A stretch of 64,000 nt of DNA from Ramlibacter sp. (GTDB lineage Bacteria > Pseudomonadota > Gammaproteobacteria > Burkholderiales > Burkholderiaceae_C). The notes under the pieces were generated by a model. It ran no database searches, was not told the origin of the DNA, and saw only the letters and a list, made by a program, of their open reading frames with translations. Shown in pieces: positions 17,774 to 26,681 of the stretch (positions are counted from its first letter, which is position 1; every line of letters begins with the position of its first letter). The translations under genes were made by a program, and so were the position numbers. The DNA lies in NCBI GenBank assembly GCA_019635415.1, contig JAHBZN010000003.1, forward strand, positions 1 to 64,000, read 5' to 3'.

Positions 17774-18881
17774 ACCCTTTGGCAATTCCGCCGCACTCTC
17801 GCTGGGCGTCGAACTGGAACTGCAGCTCGTCAACACCAACGACTATGACCTCGCACCGTACTCGGAGGACATGCTGCGCCTGATGGCCAAGGTGCCGCTG
17901 CCCGGCAGCGTGGTGCCCGAGATGACGTCGAGCATGATCGAGATCTCCACCGACGTCTGCCATTCCTCCTCCGAGGTCTTGGGGCAACTGACCCAGATCC
18001 GCGACGCGCTGGTCAAGAGCGCCGACAAGCTGAACATCGCGGTGCTGGGCGGAGGCACACACCCTTTCCAGATGTGGCATGAACGCCGCATCTACGACAA
18101 GCCGCGCTTCCGGGAGCTGTCGGAGCTGTACGGCTACCTGTCCAAGCAGTTCACCATCTTCGGCCAGCATGTGCACGTAGGCTGCCCGGACGCCAACACC
18201 GCGCTGCTGACGCTGCACCGCATGTCGCGCTACATCCCGCACTTCATCGCGCTGTCGGCCTCGTCGCCCTTCGTGCAGGCGCAGGACACCGCCTTCGACT
18301 CGGCCCGGCTCAATTCGGTGTTTGCCTTCCCCCTGTCGGGGCGCGCGCCATTCGCCCTGACCTGGGATGACTTCAGCGAATACTTCGACAAGATGACCCA
18401 CACCGGCGTGGTCAAGAGCATGAAGGACTTCTACTGGGACATCCGGCCCAAGCCCGAGTACGGGACCATCGAAATCCGTGTGTTCGACACGCCGCTCACC
18501 GTGGGCCGCGCCGCGGCGCTGGCCGGCTACGTGCAGTCCCTGGCCTCGTGGTTCATGGAAGACGAGCCCTTCATGCCCGCCGAGGACGACTACCTCGTCT
18601 ACACCTACAACCGCTTCCAGGCCTGCCGCTTCGGGCTCGAGGCCGTCTACGTGGACCCGGCCACCGGCGAGCACACCACGCTGCGCGAGCACATCCTGGC
18701 CACCATGGCGCAGGTCCACCGCCACGCCCACAAGCTCAACGCCAGCGCCGGCATCCACCTGCTGCGCACCAGCGTGGAGCTGGGCAACAACGACGCGCGC
18801 TGGCTGCGCGAGCGCCAGATCCACGAGCGCCTGCTGGCCGAGGTCGTGCGCCAGGGCGCGCAGAAATTCCGCGGGCTCTGA
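17763..18881 (+). CDS. Carboxylate-amine ligase, GCS2/YbdK family
   Basis: A 372-residue ATP-dependent ligase of glutamate-cysteine ligase type 2. Signatures: [13 protein letters not shown] at the N-terminus (metal/ATP Glu residues), [32 protein letters not shown], and [12 protein letters not shown] near residue 240. ATG 17763 overlaps the antiporter stop. YbdK-type enzymes show weak gamma-glutamylcysteine synthesis in E. coli; the true substrate is unknown. Placement between two CPA2 antiporters suggests a low-molecular-weight thiol or amino-acid conjugate linked to ion exchange. Confidence 0.9.
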   Translation: MALEPFGNSAALSLGVELELQLVNTNDYDLAPYSEDMLRLMAKVPLPGSVVPEMTSSMIEISTDVCHSSSEVLGQLTQIRDALVKSADKLNIAVLGGGTHPFQMWHERRIYDKPRFRELSELYGYLSKQFTIFGQHVHVGCPDANTALLTLHRMSRYIPHFIALSASSPFVQAQDTAFDSARLNSVFAFPLSGRAPFALTWDDFSEYFDKMTHTGVVKSMKDFYWDIRPKPEYGTIEIRVFDTPLTVGRAAALAGYVQSLASWFMEDEPFMPAEDDYLVYTYNRFQACRFGLEAVYVDPATGEHTTLREHILATMAQVHRHAHKLNASAGIHLLRTSVELGNNDARWLRERQIHERLLAEVVRQGAQKFRGL

Positions 18882-18945
18882 GCCCCCGGCGCGAGCGGGC
18901 CGGTCGGTATGATCGGCCAGCACGCTTCAGCCCGCCGCCCCGCCC

Positions 18946-20244
18946 ATGAATTTTCTGCCTGACTGGCCGCTGTCGGCCAACGCCCTGTTCTTCTTCGGCT
19001 TCCTGCTGTTCTGCGGGTCGCTGGGAGGCTACGTGGCCCATCGCTGGCCCTGGCTGCCCAGCATCACCGGGTTCATGCTGGTGGGTTTCATCGCGGGGCC
19101 CAATGTGCTGCACCTGGTCAGCCATGAAGGCCTGGCCGAGTCGCGCATCGTGGTGGACGTGGCGCTGGGACTGATCCTCTACCGCCTCGGGCTGAGCCTG
19201 GATATCAAGCAGCTGCTGCGCGATCGCAGCCTGATGTTCATCTCGCTCGCGGAAAGCGCGCTGACCTTTGCCGTGGTGCTGGCCGGCATGCGCTGGATGG
19301 GCGTGCCCAACCTGCCGGCGGCGGTGATCGCCGCCATCGCGATCTCGTCGTCGCCCGCGGTGCTGATCCACGTGGCCCACGAACTCGGTGCGCGAGGCCC
19401 GGTCACCGCCCGCGCCAAGAGCCTTGTGGCCCTGAACAACGTGCTGGCCTTTCTGGCCTTTGCGGCCCTGCTGCCCCTGCTGTACCACCAGGTGGATGCG
19501 CCGCTGCTCACCATCCTGCTGGGGCCGCTGTACCAGCTGCTCGGCTCCGGCCTGCTGGGCGGGGCCATGGGCCTGGCGCTGCACATCGCGGCACGGCGCA
19601 CCAAGGCCGCGCAGCAGTACCAGCTGGCCCTGGTGGTGGGCGCCGTCGCCATCACCCTGGGCGCGGCGCTGATGCTCAAGCTCTCGCCGCTGTTCGCGCC
19701 GCTGGTGCTGGGCATCGTGGTGCGCAGCATCGAGCGTCAGCACCTGGTCGCGAACATCGAATTTGGTCCGGCCTTCGAGCTGTTCTTCATCGCGCTGTTC
19801 GTCTATGCAGGCGCCAATCTGCATGTGGCCGAAATGGTGGCGTATGCCCCCGCGGCAGGCCTGTTCGTGGTCGGCCGCTCCCTGGCCAAGTGGCTGGGCG
19901 TGGGCGCCACCTCGATGCTGCTCAAGGTGCCGGCGCGCCCCGCCATCACCACTGGCCTGCTGCTGATCCCGATGGCCGGACTGGCCATTGGCCTGGTCAA
20001 CAACACCGTGGCGCTGTTTCCCAACGAAGGCGCCATCGTCGGCTCCATCGTGCTGGCGGCGGTGGCCGTGCTCGAGACCCTGGGCCCCCCGATCACGGCC
20101 CGCGCGCTGCGCTCATCGGGCGACGAACTCGACCCCGCACGCGGCTACGAAGCGCCCGAATACTGGCCGCCGGCCGACGACGCCGAGCCTCCGCCCGTCG
20201 CGGCGGGCAACCCCACGCCGCTGGCGCCTTCACCCCGGGACTGA
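18946..20244 (+). CDS. Cation:proton antiporter, CPA2 family (second of two)
   Basis: A 432-residue membrane exchanger distinct in sequence from the first copy. Segments include GGYVAHRWPWLPSITGFMLV, VALGLILYRLGLSLDIKQLL and ARGPVTARAKSLVALNN. It ends with a short Pro/Ala-rich cytoplasmic tail and no RCK domain. It starts 64 nt after the ligase stop. Confidence 0.88.
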   Translation: MNFLPDWPLSANALFFFGFLLFCGSLGGYVAHRWPWLPSITGFMLVGFIAGPNVLHLVSHEGLAESRIVVDVALGLILYRLGLSLDIKQLLRDRSLMFISLAESALTFAVVLAGMRWMGVPNLPAAVIAAIAISSSPAVLIHVAHELGARGPVTARAKSLVALNNVLAFLAFAALLPLLYHQVDAPLLTILLGPLYQLLGSGLLGGAMGLALHIAARRTKAAQQYQLALVVGAVAITLGAALMLKLSPLFAPLVLGIVVRSIERQHLVANIEFGPAFELFFIALFVYAGANLHVAEMVAYAPAAGLFVVGRSLAKWLGVGATSMLLKVPARPAITTGLLLIPMAGLAIGLVNNTVALFPNEGAIVGSIVLAAVAVLETLGPPITARALRSSGDELDPARGYEAPEYWPPADDAEPPPVAAGNPTPLAPSPRD

Positions 20245-20257
20245 GATGACCCCCACG

Positions 20258-20324
20258 CTTGCCACTTCGTGTGCTGCGCTGCCCCCCGAGGGGGCTTCAG
20301 CCGCCTTGGGGCGGCCCAGCGGCG
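20258..20324 (+). repeat. Repeat B copy 2, at the thiL 5' end
   Basis: CACTTCGTG, then GCGCTGCCCCCCGAGGGGGC and CCGCCTTGGGGCGGCCCAGCG. It lies between the antiporter stop and ATG 20333. If the in-frame ATG 20246 were used, the repeat would be translated as part of ThiL. Confidence 0.8.
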
Positions 20325-20332
20325 GCCAGCCC

Positions 20333-21307
20333 ATGGGCGAGTTCGAGCTGATCCAGCGGTTCTTTCACCGGCCGGCACGCCGCTCGCCGCTGGGGCCTGG
20401 CGACGACTGCGCGCTGCTGCAGGCCCGCCCAGGCATGCAGCTGGCCGTCTCCAGCGACATGCTGGTCGAGGGCCGGCACTTCCTGTCCACCGTGGATCCG
20501 GCGCGGCTGGGGCACAAGGCCCTGGCCGTGAACCTCAGCGACCTCGCCGCCTGCGCGGCCACGCCACTGGCCTTCACTCTGGCGCTGGCGATGCCGCGCG
20601 CCGATGAGGCCTTTCTCGCGCCCTTCGCACGCGGGCTGCTGGCCCTGGCCGACGCGCACGGCTGCGAACTGGTGGGCGGAGACACCACCCAGGGCCCGCT
20701 GAACCTGTGCATCACCGTGTTTGGCGAAGTGCCGGTGGGGCAGGCCCTGCTGCGCAGCGGCGCCCGGCCCGGTGACGATCTGTGGGTTAGCGGAACGCTG
20801 GGCGACGCCCGGCTGGCGCTGGAGGTGTTCCGCGGCCACCTGACCGTGCCCGCCAGCGTGTTCGAGGCGGCGCGCGCGCGCATGGAACAGCCCGAGCCGC
20901 GCGTGGCCCTGGGGCAGGCGCTGCGCGGCGTGGCCACGTCGGCCATCGACATCAGCGACGGCCTGCTCGGCGACCTGGGCCATGTACTGCGCGCCAGCGG
21001 CGTCGGCGCCAGCATCGACACCTCCATTGCTTCCAATTTAATAGCAGCCTGTGACCAGAGGACGGGGGCTACAGCCCTTTTAAGCCCAGAAACGCAGCTC
21101 GAATTCGTGCTCGCGGGCGGCGATGACTATGAACTCGCCTTCACCGCACCCGCCGCTGCCCGCGAGGCCGTGGCAGCCGCGGGCCGAGCCGCGCGGACCG
21201 CGGTCACACGGATCGGCCGGATCGAGGCCGAGCCCGGCCTGCGGCTGCTCGACGCCAACGGGCAGCTGCTGGACCGGCGCTACGCCTCGTTCGATCACTT
21301 CGCCTGA
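20333..21307 (+). CDS. thiL: Thiamine-monophosphate kinase
   Basis: A 324-residue kinase making thiamine diphosphate. Signatures: MGEFELIQRFF, LGPGDDCALL, SDMLVEGRHF, AVNLSDLAACAA, VGGDTTQGPLN, ISDGLLGDLGH and GGDDYELAF. ATG 20333 matches where the family starts; ATG 20246 is in frame but would add 29 residues encoded by repeat B. About 20 residues in the linker before GGDDYE (IASNLIAAC to TALLS) come from repeat A, kept in frame. The 3' end overlaps the convergent LysR gene by 13 nt. Confidence 0.92.
   Translation: MGEFELIQRFFHRPARRSPLGPGDDCALLQARPGMQLAVSSDMLVEGRHFLSTVDPARLGHKALAVNLSDLAACAATPLAFTLALAMPRADEAFLAPFARGLLALADAHGCELVGGDTTQGPLNLCITVFGEVPVGQALLRSGARPGDDLWVSGTLGDARLALEVFRGHLTVPASVFEAARARMEQPEPRVALGQALRGVATSAIDISDGLLGDLGHVLRASGVGASIDTSIASNLIAACDQRTGATALLSPETQLEFVLAGGDDYELAFTAPAAAREAVAAAGRAARTAVTRIGRIEAEPGLRLLDANGQLLDRRYASFDHFA
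21027..21082 (+). repeat. Repeat A copy 2, inside thiL
   Basis: TTGCTTCCAATTTAATAGCAG, spacer, then GGACGGGGGCTACAGCCCTTTT. It matches copies at 41564, 42485 and 57873 in both arms and in the GGGCTACAG block. Translated in frame within ThiL. Confidence 0.85.
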
Positions 21308-22218
21308 CGCGCAGCCGGTCGCCCCAGCTCGGCGCGCATCACCGCAAGAAAACCTTCACAGGCCGGTGACAGCGATCGCCCGCGCCGGGTCACCACGGAA
21401 ATGTCGCGCGACACCCGCGGCCCCGCGAGCGGCTTGACCACCAGGTCCGGGTCGCTGGACCACGAGGCAAACGCCGACGGCATGATCGACGCGCCCAGCC
21501 CTGCGGCCGTCATCCACAGCGCGGTGGACAGGAACGACACCTCGTTGACCACATCGAGCGCCACGCCCGCGCTGGCCGCCGTGCCATCGATCAGCGGGCG
21601 GATGCCGTAGCCCGGGCGGACCGTGATCACCGGATGGCCGGCCAGGTCGGTCCAGCGCACGGAGCGCCGCGCCGCCAGGGCGTGGTCGCGCCGGCACACC
21701 AGGCTCAGGTGATCGCGCACCAGCGTGTGCGTGACCACGTCGGCACCGGCCCGCTCCGGCGTGCCGATGCCGAAGTCCACATGCTCGCCGATCACGCGCG
21801 AAACGAACTGGTCGGGCGCGCAGTCGTCCACCACCACCCGGATCTCGGGGTGCTGGGCCCCGAACCGCCGCACCACGCGCGGCAAAAGGATTTCAGCCAG
21901 CGTGGGCGTGATGGCCAGGCAGACCCGGCCGCGGCGCAGGCCCGACAGGTCGCGCAGCCCCGCGCCCAGCGAGTCCACATCGCGCAGGATGCGCTCGGCC
22001 ACGACGATGGCCTCGCGCGCGGCCTGGGTGGGCTGCAGCGAGCGTGTGGTGCGGTCGAACAGGCGTGCGCCCAGCCCTTCCTCCATCTGGCGGATGAGCA
22101 CGCTCACCGCGGACTGCGTCACGAAAAGCTGCTCGGCCGCCGCGCCGAGCTTGCGCAGCTGGTACACCGCCGCGAACGCCCGCAGCTGCCGCAGGGTGGG
22201 GCTGAACTTCTGATTCAT
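21295..22218 (-). CDS. LysR-family transcriptional regulator (divergent from the Bug gene)
   Basis: A 307-residue LysR regulator. The N-terminal HTH reads QLRAFAAVYQLRKLGAAAEQLFVTQSAVSVLIRQME; a periplasmic-binding-like effector domain follows. It is divergent from the Bug/monooxygenase pair, with an 8-bp-arm inverted repeat between them, so it probably controls that pair. Confidence 0.93.
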   Translation of the reverse strand: MNQKFSPTLRQLRAFAAVYQLRKLGAAAEQLFVTQSAVSVLIRQMEEGLGARLFDRTTRSLQPTQAAREAIVVAERILRDVDSLGAGLRDLSGLRRGRVCLAITPTLAEILLPRVVRRFGAQHPEIRVVVDDCAPDQFVSRVIGEHVDFGIGTPERAGADVVTHTLVRDHLSLVCRRDHALAARRSVRWTDLAGHPVITVRPGYGIRPLIDGTAASAGVALDVVNEVSFLSTALWMTAAGLGASIMPSAFASWSSDPDLVVKPLAGPRVSRDISVVTRRGRSLSPACEGFLAVMRAELGRPAARQAK

Positions 22219-22233
22219 GAAGATAAATCATAT

Positions 22234-22264
22234 TTCATTCGCAATTTTTCGATTTACGAATGAA
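22234..22264. promoter_or_regulatory. Inverted repeat TTCATTCG-N15-CGAATGAA, likely LysR operator
   Basis: Perfect 8-bp arms with a 15-nt A/T-rich spacer in the divergent intergenic region, 41 bp before the Bug gene start. Position and geometry suit the LysR regulator at 21295-22218. Confidence 0.6.
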
Positions 22265-22305
22265 TAAGGTTTGATTCCAATCAAGGCACAACACGAGGAG
22301 ACAAC

Positions 22306-23298
22306 ATGCAAGCGCTTTCCCGCATCCTCGGGGGCTGGGCCGCTGCCGCCGCCCTGGCCGGCTCGCTGGGCCTGGCCGCCACGGCCCAGGCCGCCGACTA
22401 CCCGAACAAGCCCATCCGCGTCGTGGTGACCTTCCCGCCCGGCGGCAGCGCCGACGCCGTCGTGCGCATGCTGGTGCCGCGCCTCAACGACAAGCTGGGC
22501 CAGCCCGTGGTCGTGGACAACCGGCCCGGCGCCGGCGGCAACATCGGCCTGACCGTGGTCGCCAAGGCCGCCCCCGGCGACGGCTACACGCTGGGGGTGG
22601 GCGCGGCCGGCGCGCTGTCGGCCAACAGCAGCCTGTACGCGCAGATGCCGTTCGACCCGGTCAAGGACCTGCGGCCGGTGAGCATGCTCGCGGCCATTCC
22701 CTTCGTCATCATTGGCCACCCTTCGGTGGCCGCGCGCAACCTGCATGACCTGATCGCGCTGGCCAAGGCTCAGCCCGGCAAGCTGTCGATCGCGCATGGC
22801 GGCAACGGCACGGCCATGCACCTGAGTGCCGCGCTGTTCGCGCAGATGGCCGACGTGAAGCTCGTGGAAGTGCCTTACCGCGGTTCGGGACCGGCCGCGC
22901 TGGACGTGCTGTCGGGCCAGGTGCCCCTGGCCGTGGTGGACCTGCCCTCGGCGCTGCAGCACATCAAGGCCGGCAAGCTTATCGCCTATGGCGTGACCAG
23001 CCCGCAGCGCCTGCCCATGCTGCCCGACGTGCCCACCGTGGCGGAGGCCGGCCTGCCGGGCTACGACTCCACCGGCTGGTTCGGCGTGGTCGCTCCCGCA
23101 GGCACGCCGCCCGCGGTCATCACGCGGCTGAACACCGAGATCACCGCGGCCCTCAACGACGAGGCCATCAAGACCAGCATGCGCAACCTGGGCGTCGAGC
23201 CGGCGCCCGGCACGGCCGACGCCTTCGAGGCCTACATCCGCTCTGAAACCGAGAAATGGTCGCGCGTCATCAAGACCGCCCACATCAAGCTCAACTGA
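22306..23298 (+). CDS. Tripartite tricarboxylate transporter substrate-binding protein (Bug family)
   Basis: A 330-residue periplasmic protein with a signal peptide cut near ATAQAADYPNKPIR. The Bug/TctC signatures IRVVVTFPPGGSADAVVRM, VVVDNRPGAGGNIG and PGDGYTLGVG are all present. No tctA/tctB membrane genes are nearby, as is common for orphan Bug proteins in Burkholderiales. It probably binds the carboxylate handled by the adjacent monooxygenase pathway. Confidence 0.93.
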   Translation: MQALSRILGGWAAAAALAGSLGLAATAQAADYPNKPIRVVVTFPPGGSADAVVRMLVPRLNDKLGQPVVVDNRPGAGGNIGLTVVAKAAPGDGYTLGVGAAGALSANSSLYAQMPFDPVKDLRPVSMLAAIPFVIIGHPSVAARNLHDLIALAKAQPGKLSIAHGGNGTAMHLSAALFAQMADVKLVEVPYRGSGPAALDVLSGQVPLAVVDLPSALQHIKAGKLIAYGVTSPQRLPMLPDVPTVAEAGLPGYDSTGWFGVVAPAGTPPAVITRLNTEITAALNDEAIKTSMRNLGVEPAPGTADAFEAYIRSETEKWSRVIKTAHIKLN

Positions 23299-23302
23299 CC
23301 CC

Positions 23303-24988
23303 ATGACCGACACAGCACAAGAGGCACTGGACTGCGACGTCCTGATCGTGGGCGCGGGCCCGGTGGGCCTGACGCTGGCGATGGACCTCGCGGGCCGCGG
23401 CGTGCGCGTGGTGATTGCCGAGACGCGGCACTACGCCGAGCCCCCCAACGTCAAGTGCAACCACGTCTCGGCGCGCACCATGGAGCAGTTCCGCCGGCTC
23501 GGCGTCGCCCACAAGCTGCGCAGCGCGGGCCTGCCTGAGGACTACCCCAACGACGTGGTGTTTCGCACCAGCGTGACCGGCATCGAGCTCACGCGCATCC
23601 CCATTCCCTGCCGGCGCGACCGCTACAGCGACACCAGTGGCCCGGACGGCTGGTGGCCCACGCCCGAGCCGCCGCACCGCATCAACCAGATCTACCTCGA
23701 GCCGATCCTGCTGGAACACACGGCCGCGCTGCCGGGCGTGACGCTGCTCAGCCGCACCCAGGTCACCGGCTTCACGCAGGACGGCGCGGGCGTGCAGGCC
23801 TCGGCCCTGAACCTCGACGACGGCGCCACGCGGATACTGCGGGCCCGCTACCTGGTGGGCTGCGACGGTGGCAGCTCCGGCGTGCGCAAGCAGATGGGCG
23901 CCAGGCTCGAGGGCACCGCCGTGATCCAGCGCGTGCAGTCCACCTTCATCCGCGCGCCGCAGCTCAAGGCCCTGATCCCGGGCAAGCCGGCCTGGTCCTA
24001 CTACGCCTACAACCCGCGCCGCTGCGGCACGATGTTCGCCATCGACGGCCACAGCACGTGGCTGGTGCACAACCACCTGAATGCCGAGGAACCCGAATTC
24101 GACTCGGTGGACCGCGACCAGTCGATCCGCGAGATCCTCGGCGTCGGGCCCGACTTCCGCTACGAGGTCATCAGCAAGGAAGACTGGGTGGGCCGCCGGC
24201 TCGTGGCCAACCGCTTTCGTGATGGCCGCGTGTTCATTGCCGGGGATGCCGCCCACCTGTGGGTGCCGTACGCGGGCTATGGCATGAACGCCGGCATTGC
24301 CGACGCCATCCACCTGTCGTGGCTGCTGGCCGCCCGGTTGCAGGGCTGGGCCGACGAGGGCCTGCTCGACGCCTACGAGGCCGAGCGCCAGCCCATCACC
24401 GAGCAGGTCTCGAACTTCGCGATGGACCATGCCCAGAAAATGATCCGCGCACGCCGCGCCGTGCCGCCGCACATCGAGGCGGCGGATGCCGAGGGCGCCG
24501 CCGCGAGGGCCCTGGCGGGCCAGGAGGCCTACGAACTCAATGTGCAGCAGTTCTGCTGCGCGGGGCTCAATTTCGGCTACTACTACAGCGGCTCCCCCAT
24601 CATCGCCAGCGATGACGAGCCGCCACCGCCGTACACGATGGGCAGCTTCACGCCGTCCACCGTGCCGGGCTGCCGCGCCCCCCATTTCTGGCTGGCCGAC
24701 GGGCGTTCACTGTATGACGCGCTGGGGCCCGGCTACACGCTGCTGCGCATGGATGCCCAGGTCGATGTGGCACCGCTCACGGAGGCTGCCCAGGCCCAGG
24801 GCCTGCCACTGCAGGTGCTGGACGTGCAGCCGCACGACGGCGTGCCGCAGGCCTACCGCCATGCGCTGGTGCTGTGCCGCGCCGACCAGCATGTGGTGTG
24901 GCGCGGTCACGCCGCGCCCACCGAGCCGCACGCACTGGTCGCGATGCTGCGCGGCGCCGTGCGCGTGCCCGTCCCCGAGGCGGCCTGA
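23303..24988 (+). CDS. FAD-dependent aromatic-ring hydroxylase (PheA/TfdB/MhpA type)
   Basis: A 561-residue flavoprotein monooxygenase. Motifs: VLIVGAGPVGLTLAMDLA (FAD GxGxxG), LVGCDGGSSGVRKQMG (DG motif) and RVFIAGDAAHLWVPYAGYGM (GD motif). The C-terminal domain is thioredoxin-like, as in phenol hydroxylase relatives. It starts 4 nt after the Bug gene and is presumably NAD(P)H-dependent and cytoplasmic. The aromatic substrate is unknown. Confidence 0.92.
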   Translation: MTDTAQEALDCDVLIVGAGPVGLTLAMDLAGRGVRVVIAETRHYAEPPNVKCNHVSARTMEQFRRLGVAHKLRSAGLPEDYPNDVVFRTSVTGIELTRIPIPCRRDRYSDTSGPDGWWPTPEPPHRINQIYLEPILLEHTAALPGVTLLSRTQVTGFTQDGAGVQASALNLDDGATRILRARYLVGCDGGSSGVRKQMGARLEGTAVIQRVQSTFIRAPQLKALIPGKPAWSYYAYNPRRCGTMFAIDGHSTWLVHNHLNAEEPEFDSVDRDQSIREILGVGPDFRYEVISKEDWVGRRLVANRFRDGRVFIAGDAAHLWVPYAGYGMNAGIADAIHLSWLLAARLQGWADEGLLDAYEAERQPITEQVSNFAMDHAQKMIRARRAVPPHIEAADAEGAAARALAGQEAYELNVQQFCCAGLNFGYYYSGSPIIASDDEPPPPYTMGSFTPSTVPGCRAPHFWLADGRSLYDALGPGYTLLRMDAQVDVAPLTEAAQAQGLPLQVLDVQPHDGVPQAYRHALVLCRADQHVVWRGHAAPTEPHALVAMLRGAVRVPVPEAA

Positions 24989-25003
24989 GCGCGGGCCGGC
25001 CAA

Positions 25004-25441
25004 TCAGGCCGCCGGGGCCGCCACGGCATCGCGCGCCGCGGGCGCCTGCTGCCGTGCGTGCTGGCGGGCCAGCTGGGTCTGGCCTGCGTAGCCCCAGTCG
25101 GCGGCCGGCACCTCGCGCACGATCACATAGCTGGCCTCCTCCAGCGTCGCGCCGGGCGCCAGCTGACGCTGCAGCTCGGCATGGGCCTGGGCAATGAAGG
25201 CCGCTTTCTGGGCCGGCGTGTTGGTGCCGGTCGTGACGCTGATTTCAAGCAGCGCCGTGGGCCGCTGCAGGTCGCGGCCGCCGATCCACCAGCGCGCCGC
25301 GGGCAGGTCCTCGATGACCACGGCCGTGACCGCGGCCCGCTTGTCCAGCGTGCGGGCGGTGATTTCCGTGAGGGCCGCCGCCAGCGCCTGGTAGCGGTCG
25401 GGGTTTTGCAGCGGCGCGATGCGAAGGTTCAGCGTCGGCAT
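25004..25441 (-). CDS. Tautomerase-family protein (4-oxalocrotonate tautomerase superfamily)
   Basis: A 145-residue protein starting MPTLNLRIAP, so Pro is residue 1 after Met removal, the catalytic base of this superfamily. A helix (RYQALAAALTEITARTLDKR) and strands around VTAVVIEDLPAARWWIGG follow. A second similar unit (PTALLEISVTTGTN...) suggests a fused two-unit form. The C-terminus is Ala-rich. It would tautomerise a keto/enol ring-cleavage intermediate; it is convergent with the monooxygenase gene. Confidence 0.82.
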   Translation of the reverse strand: MPTLNLRIAPLQNPDRYQALAAALTEITARTLDKRAAVTAVVIEDLPAARWWIGGRDLQRPTALLEISVTTGTNTPAQKAAFIAQAHAELQRQLAPGATLEEASYVIVREVPAADWGYAGQTQLARQHARQQAPAARDAVAAPAA

Positions 25442-25442
25442 G

Positions 25443-25637
25443 TCACGCCTCCAGCAGGCGGACCGGCCGCGCCGCCGGGCGCGCCCGGTGCAGCACCTGC
25501 CCCGCGCGGCGGGCCAGGCCACGCCAGAAGCGATCGGCGGCCTCGCGCTGGAGCACCGCGGCGCGGGCCCGGGCAGCGTTCATGAGCGCCGCGTGGGCGC
25601 AGGCTGACAGCAGGGTCGAGGGGGTGTTGCGGGTCAT
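25443..25637 (-). CDS. Small Arg/Ala-rich protein of unknown function
   Basis: A 64-residue basic protein (MTRNTPSTLLSACAHAAL... ending RPAARPVRLLEA) with a good AAAGGA ribosome site before ATG 25637. Its stop is 1 nt before the tautomerase start, so the two are co-transcribed and divergent from the LysR gene at 25784. No known motif recognised. Confidence 0.6.
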   Translation of the reverse strand: MTRNTPSTLLSACAHAALMNAARARAAVLQREAADRFWRGLARRAGQVLHRARPAARPVRLLEA

Positions 25638-25712
25638 GGCGGAGTCCTTTCTTGGCAGGCCTTGAGGAGACTTGAATGTAGGCATGGCCGCGCCGTGCGG
25701 AAACGGCGCGGC

Positions 25713-25731
25713 GCGCAAATGGGTATTGCGC
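25713..25731. promoter_or_regulatory. Inverted repeat GCGCAA-N7-TTGCGC, possible LysR site
   Basis: Six-bp arms in the divergent region between the small-protein/tautomerase pair and the LysR gene. The sequence is GC-rich, so chance occurrence is possible. Confidence 0.4.
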
Positions 25732-25783
25732 GATCTGCAAGGCGGGCAGCGCGCGCCCGGCGCCGGGCCGCTACCATTGCCCC

Positions 25784-26680
25784 ATGAAGGAACTGGCGTT
25801 CGACGACCTGTACCTGTTCGCGCGCGTGGCCGAACTGGGCACGCTGTCGGCCGTCGCACGCGAGCGCGACGCGCCGGTGAGCCAGGTGTCACGCTCGCTG
25901 GCACGCATCGAGAAAGCCTGTGGCGCACGGCTGATCCATCGGTCCACCCACGGCCTCGCATTGACCGCCGAGGGCGAGACCTTTCTGGAGTACTGCCTGC
26001 GCGTCGCCGGCACCTACGCCGAGCTGGAAGCCGAGTTCGCCAACAAGGCGCTCGAGGTGGGCGGCAGCGTGCGGCTGGCCGTCAGCCCGGCCATGGCCCA
26101 CTACCTGATCGTGCCCGGCCTGGCCGGGCTGACCGCGCGGCATCCGCGCCTTCAGGTGGACATCCATGCCGATGACCGGCTGGTGGACATGGCCCGCGAG
26201 GGCATCGACATTGCCATCCGCACCGGCACCGTGCAAAGCGACGCGGTGATCGCCCGCGAGATCGGCAGCCACACGCGCTACCTGTACGCCAGCCCCGACT
26301 ACCTGCGCGAGCACGGCACGCCGGCGCACCCCGATGAGCTGTCGCGCCACCGGCTCATCACCAACAGCGTGGCGCAGCACCTGAACCGCTGGCCTTTCGT
26401 TCTGGACGGCGAACCGGTGCAGCGCGCCATGCAGGGCCACTACCGCACGGCATCCACCGGCATCCAGATGTCCATGGTGCTCAACGGCCTGGGCATCTGC
26501 CGCTGCAACGACCTGATCGCCAAGCCCCTGGTGCGCGAGGGCCGGCTGGTCCCGTTGCTGGAGGAGTTCACCGACGCGCAGCGCTCACCGATCTACGCCA
26601 TGCTGCTGCCGCAGCGCCACCGGCTGCCCAAGATCCGCGCCTGCATAGACTACTGGGCCGACTGGTTTGGCCGGAACTGA
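25784..26680 (+). CDS. LysR-family transcriptional regulator (upstream of pgpA)
   Basis: A 298-residue LysR regulator: HTH around LYLFARVAELGTLSAVARERDAPVSQVSRSLARIEKACG, then an effector-binding domain. Divergent from the tautomerase pair, its likely target. Its stop is 1 nt before the pgpA start codon, so pgpA may now be translated as part of this transcript. Confidence 0.92.
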   Translation: MKELAFDDLYLFARVAELGTLSAVARERDAPVSQVSRSLARIEKACGARLIHRSTHGLALTAEGETFLEYCLRVAGTYAELEAEFANKALEVGGSVRLAVSPAMAHYLIVPGLAGLTARHPRLQVDIHADDRLVDMAREGIDIAIRTGTVQSDAVIAREIGSHTRYLYASPDYLREHGTPAHPDELSRHRLITNSVAQHLNRWPFVLDGEPVQRAMQGHYRTASTGIQMSMVLNGLGICRCNDLIAKPLVREGRLVPLLEEFTDAQRSPIYAMLLPQRHRLPKIRACIDYWADWFGRN

Positions 26681-26681
26681 C

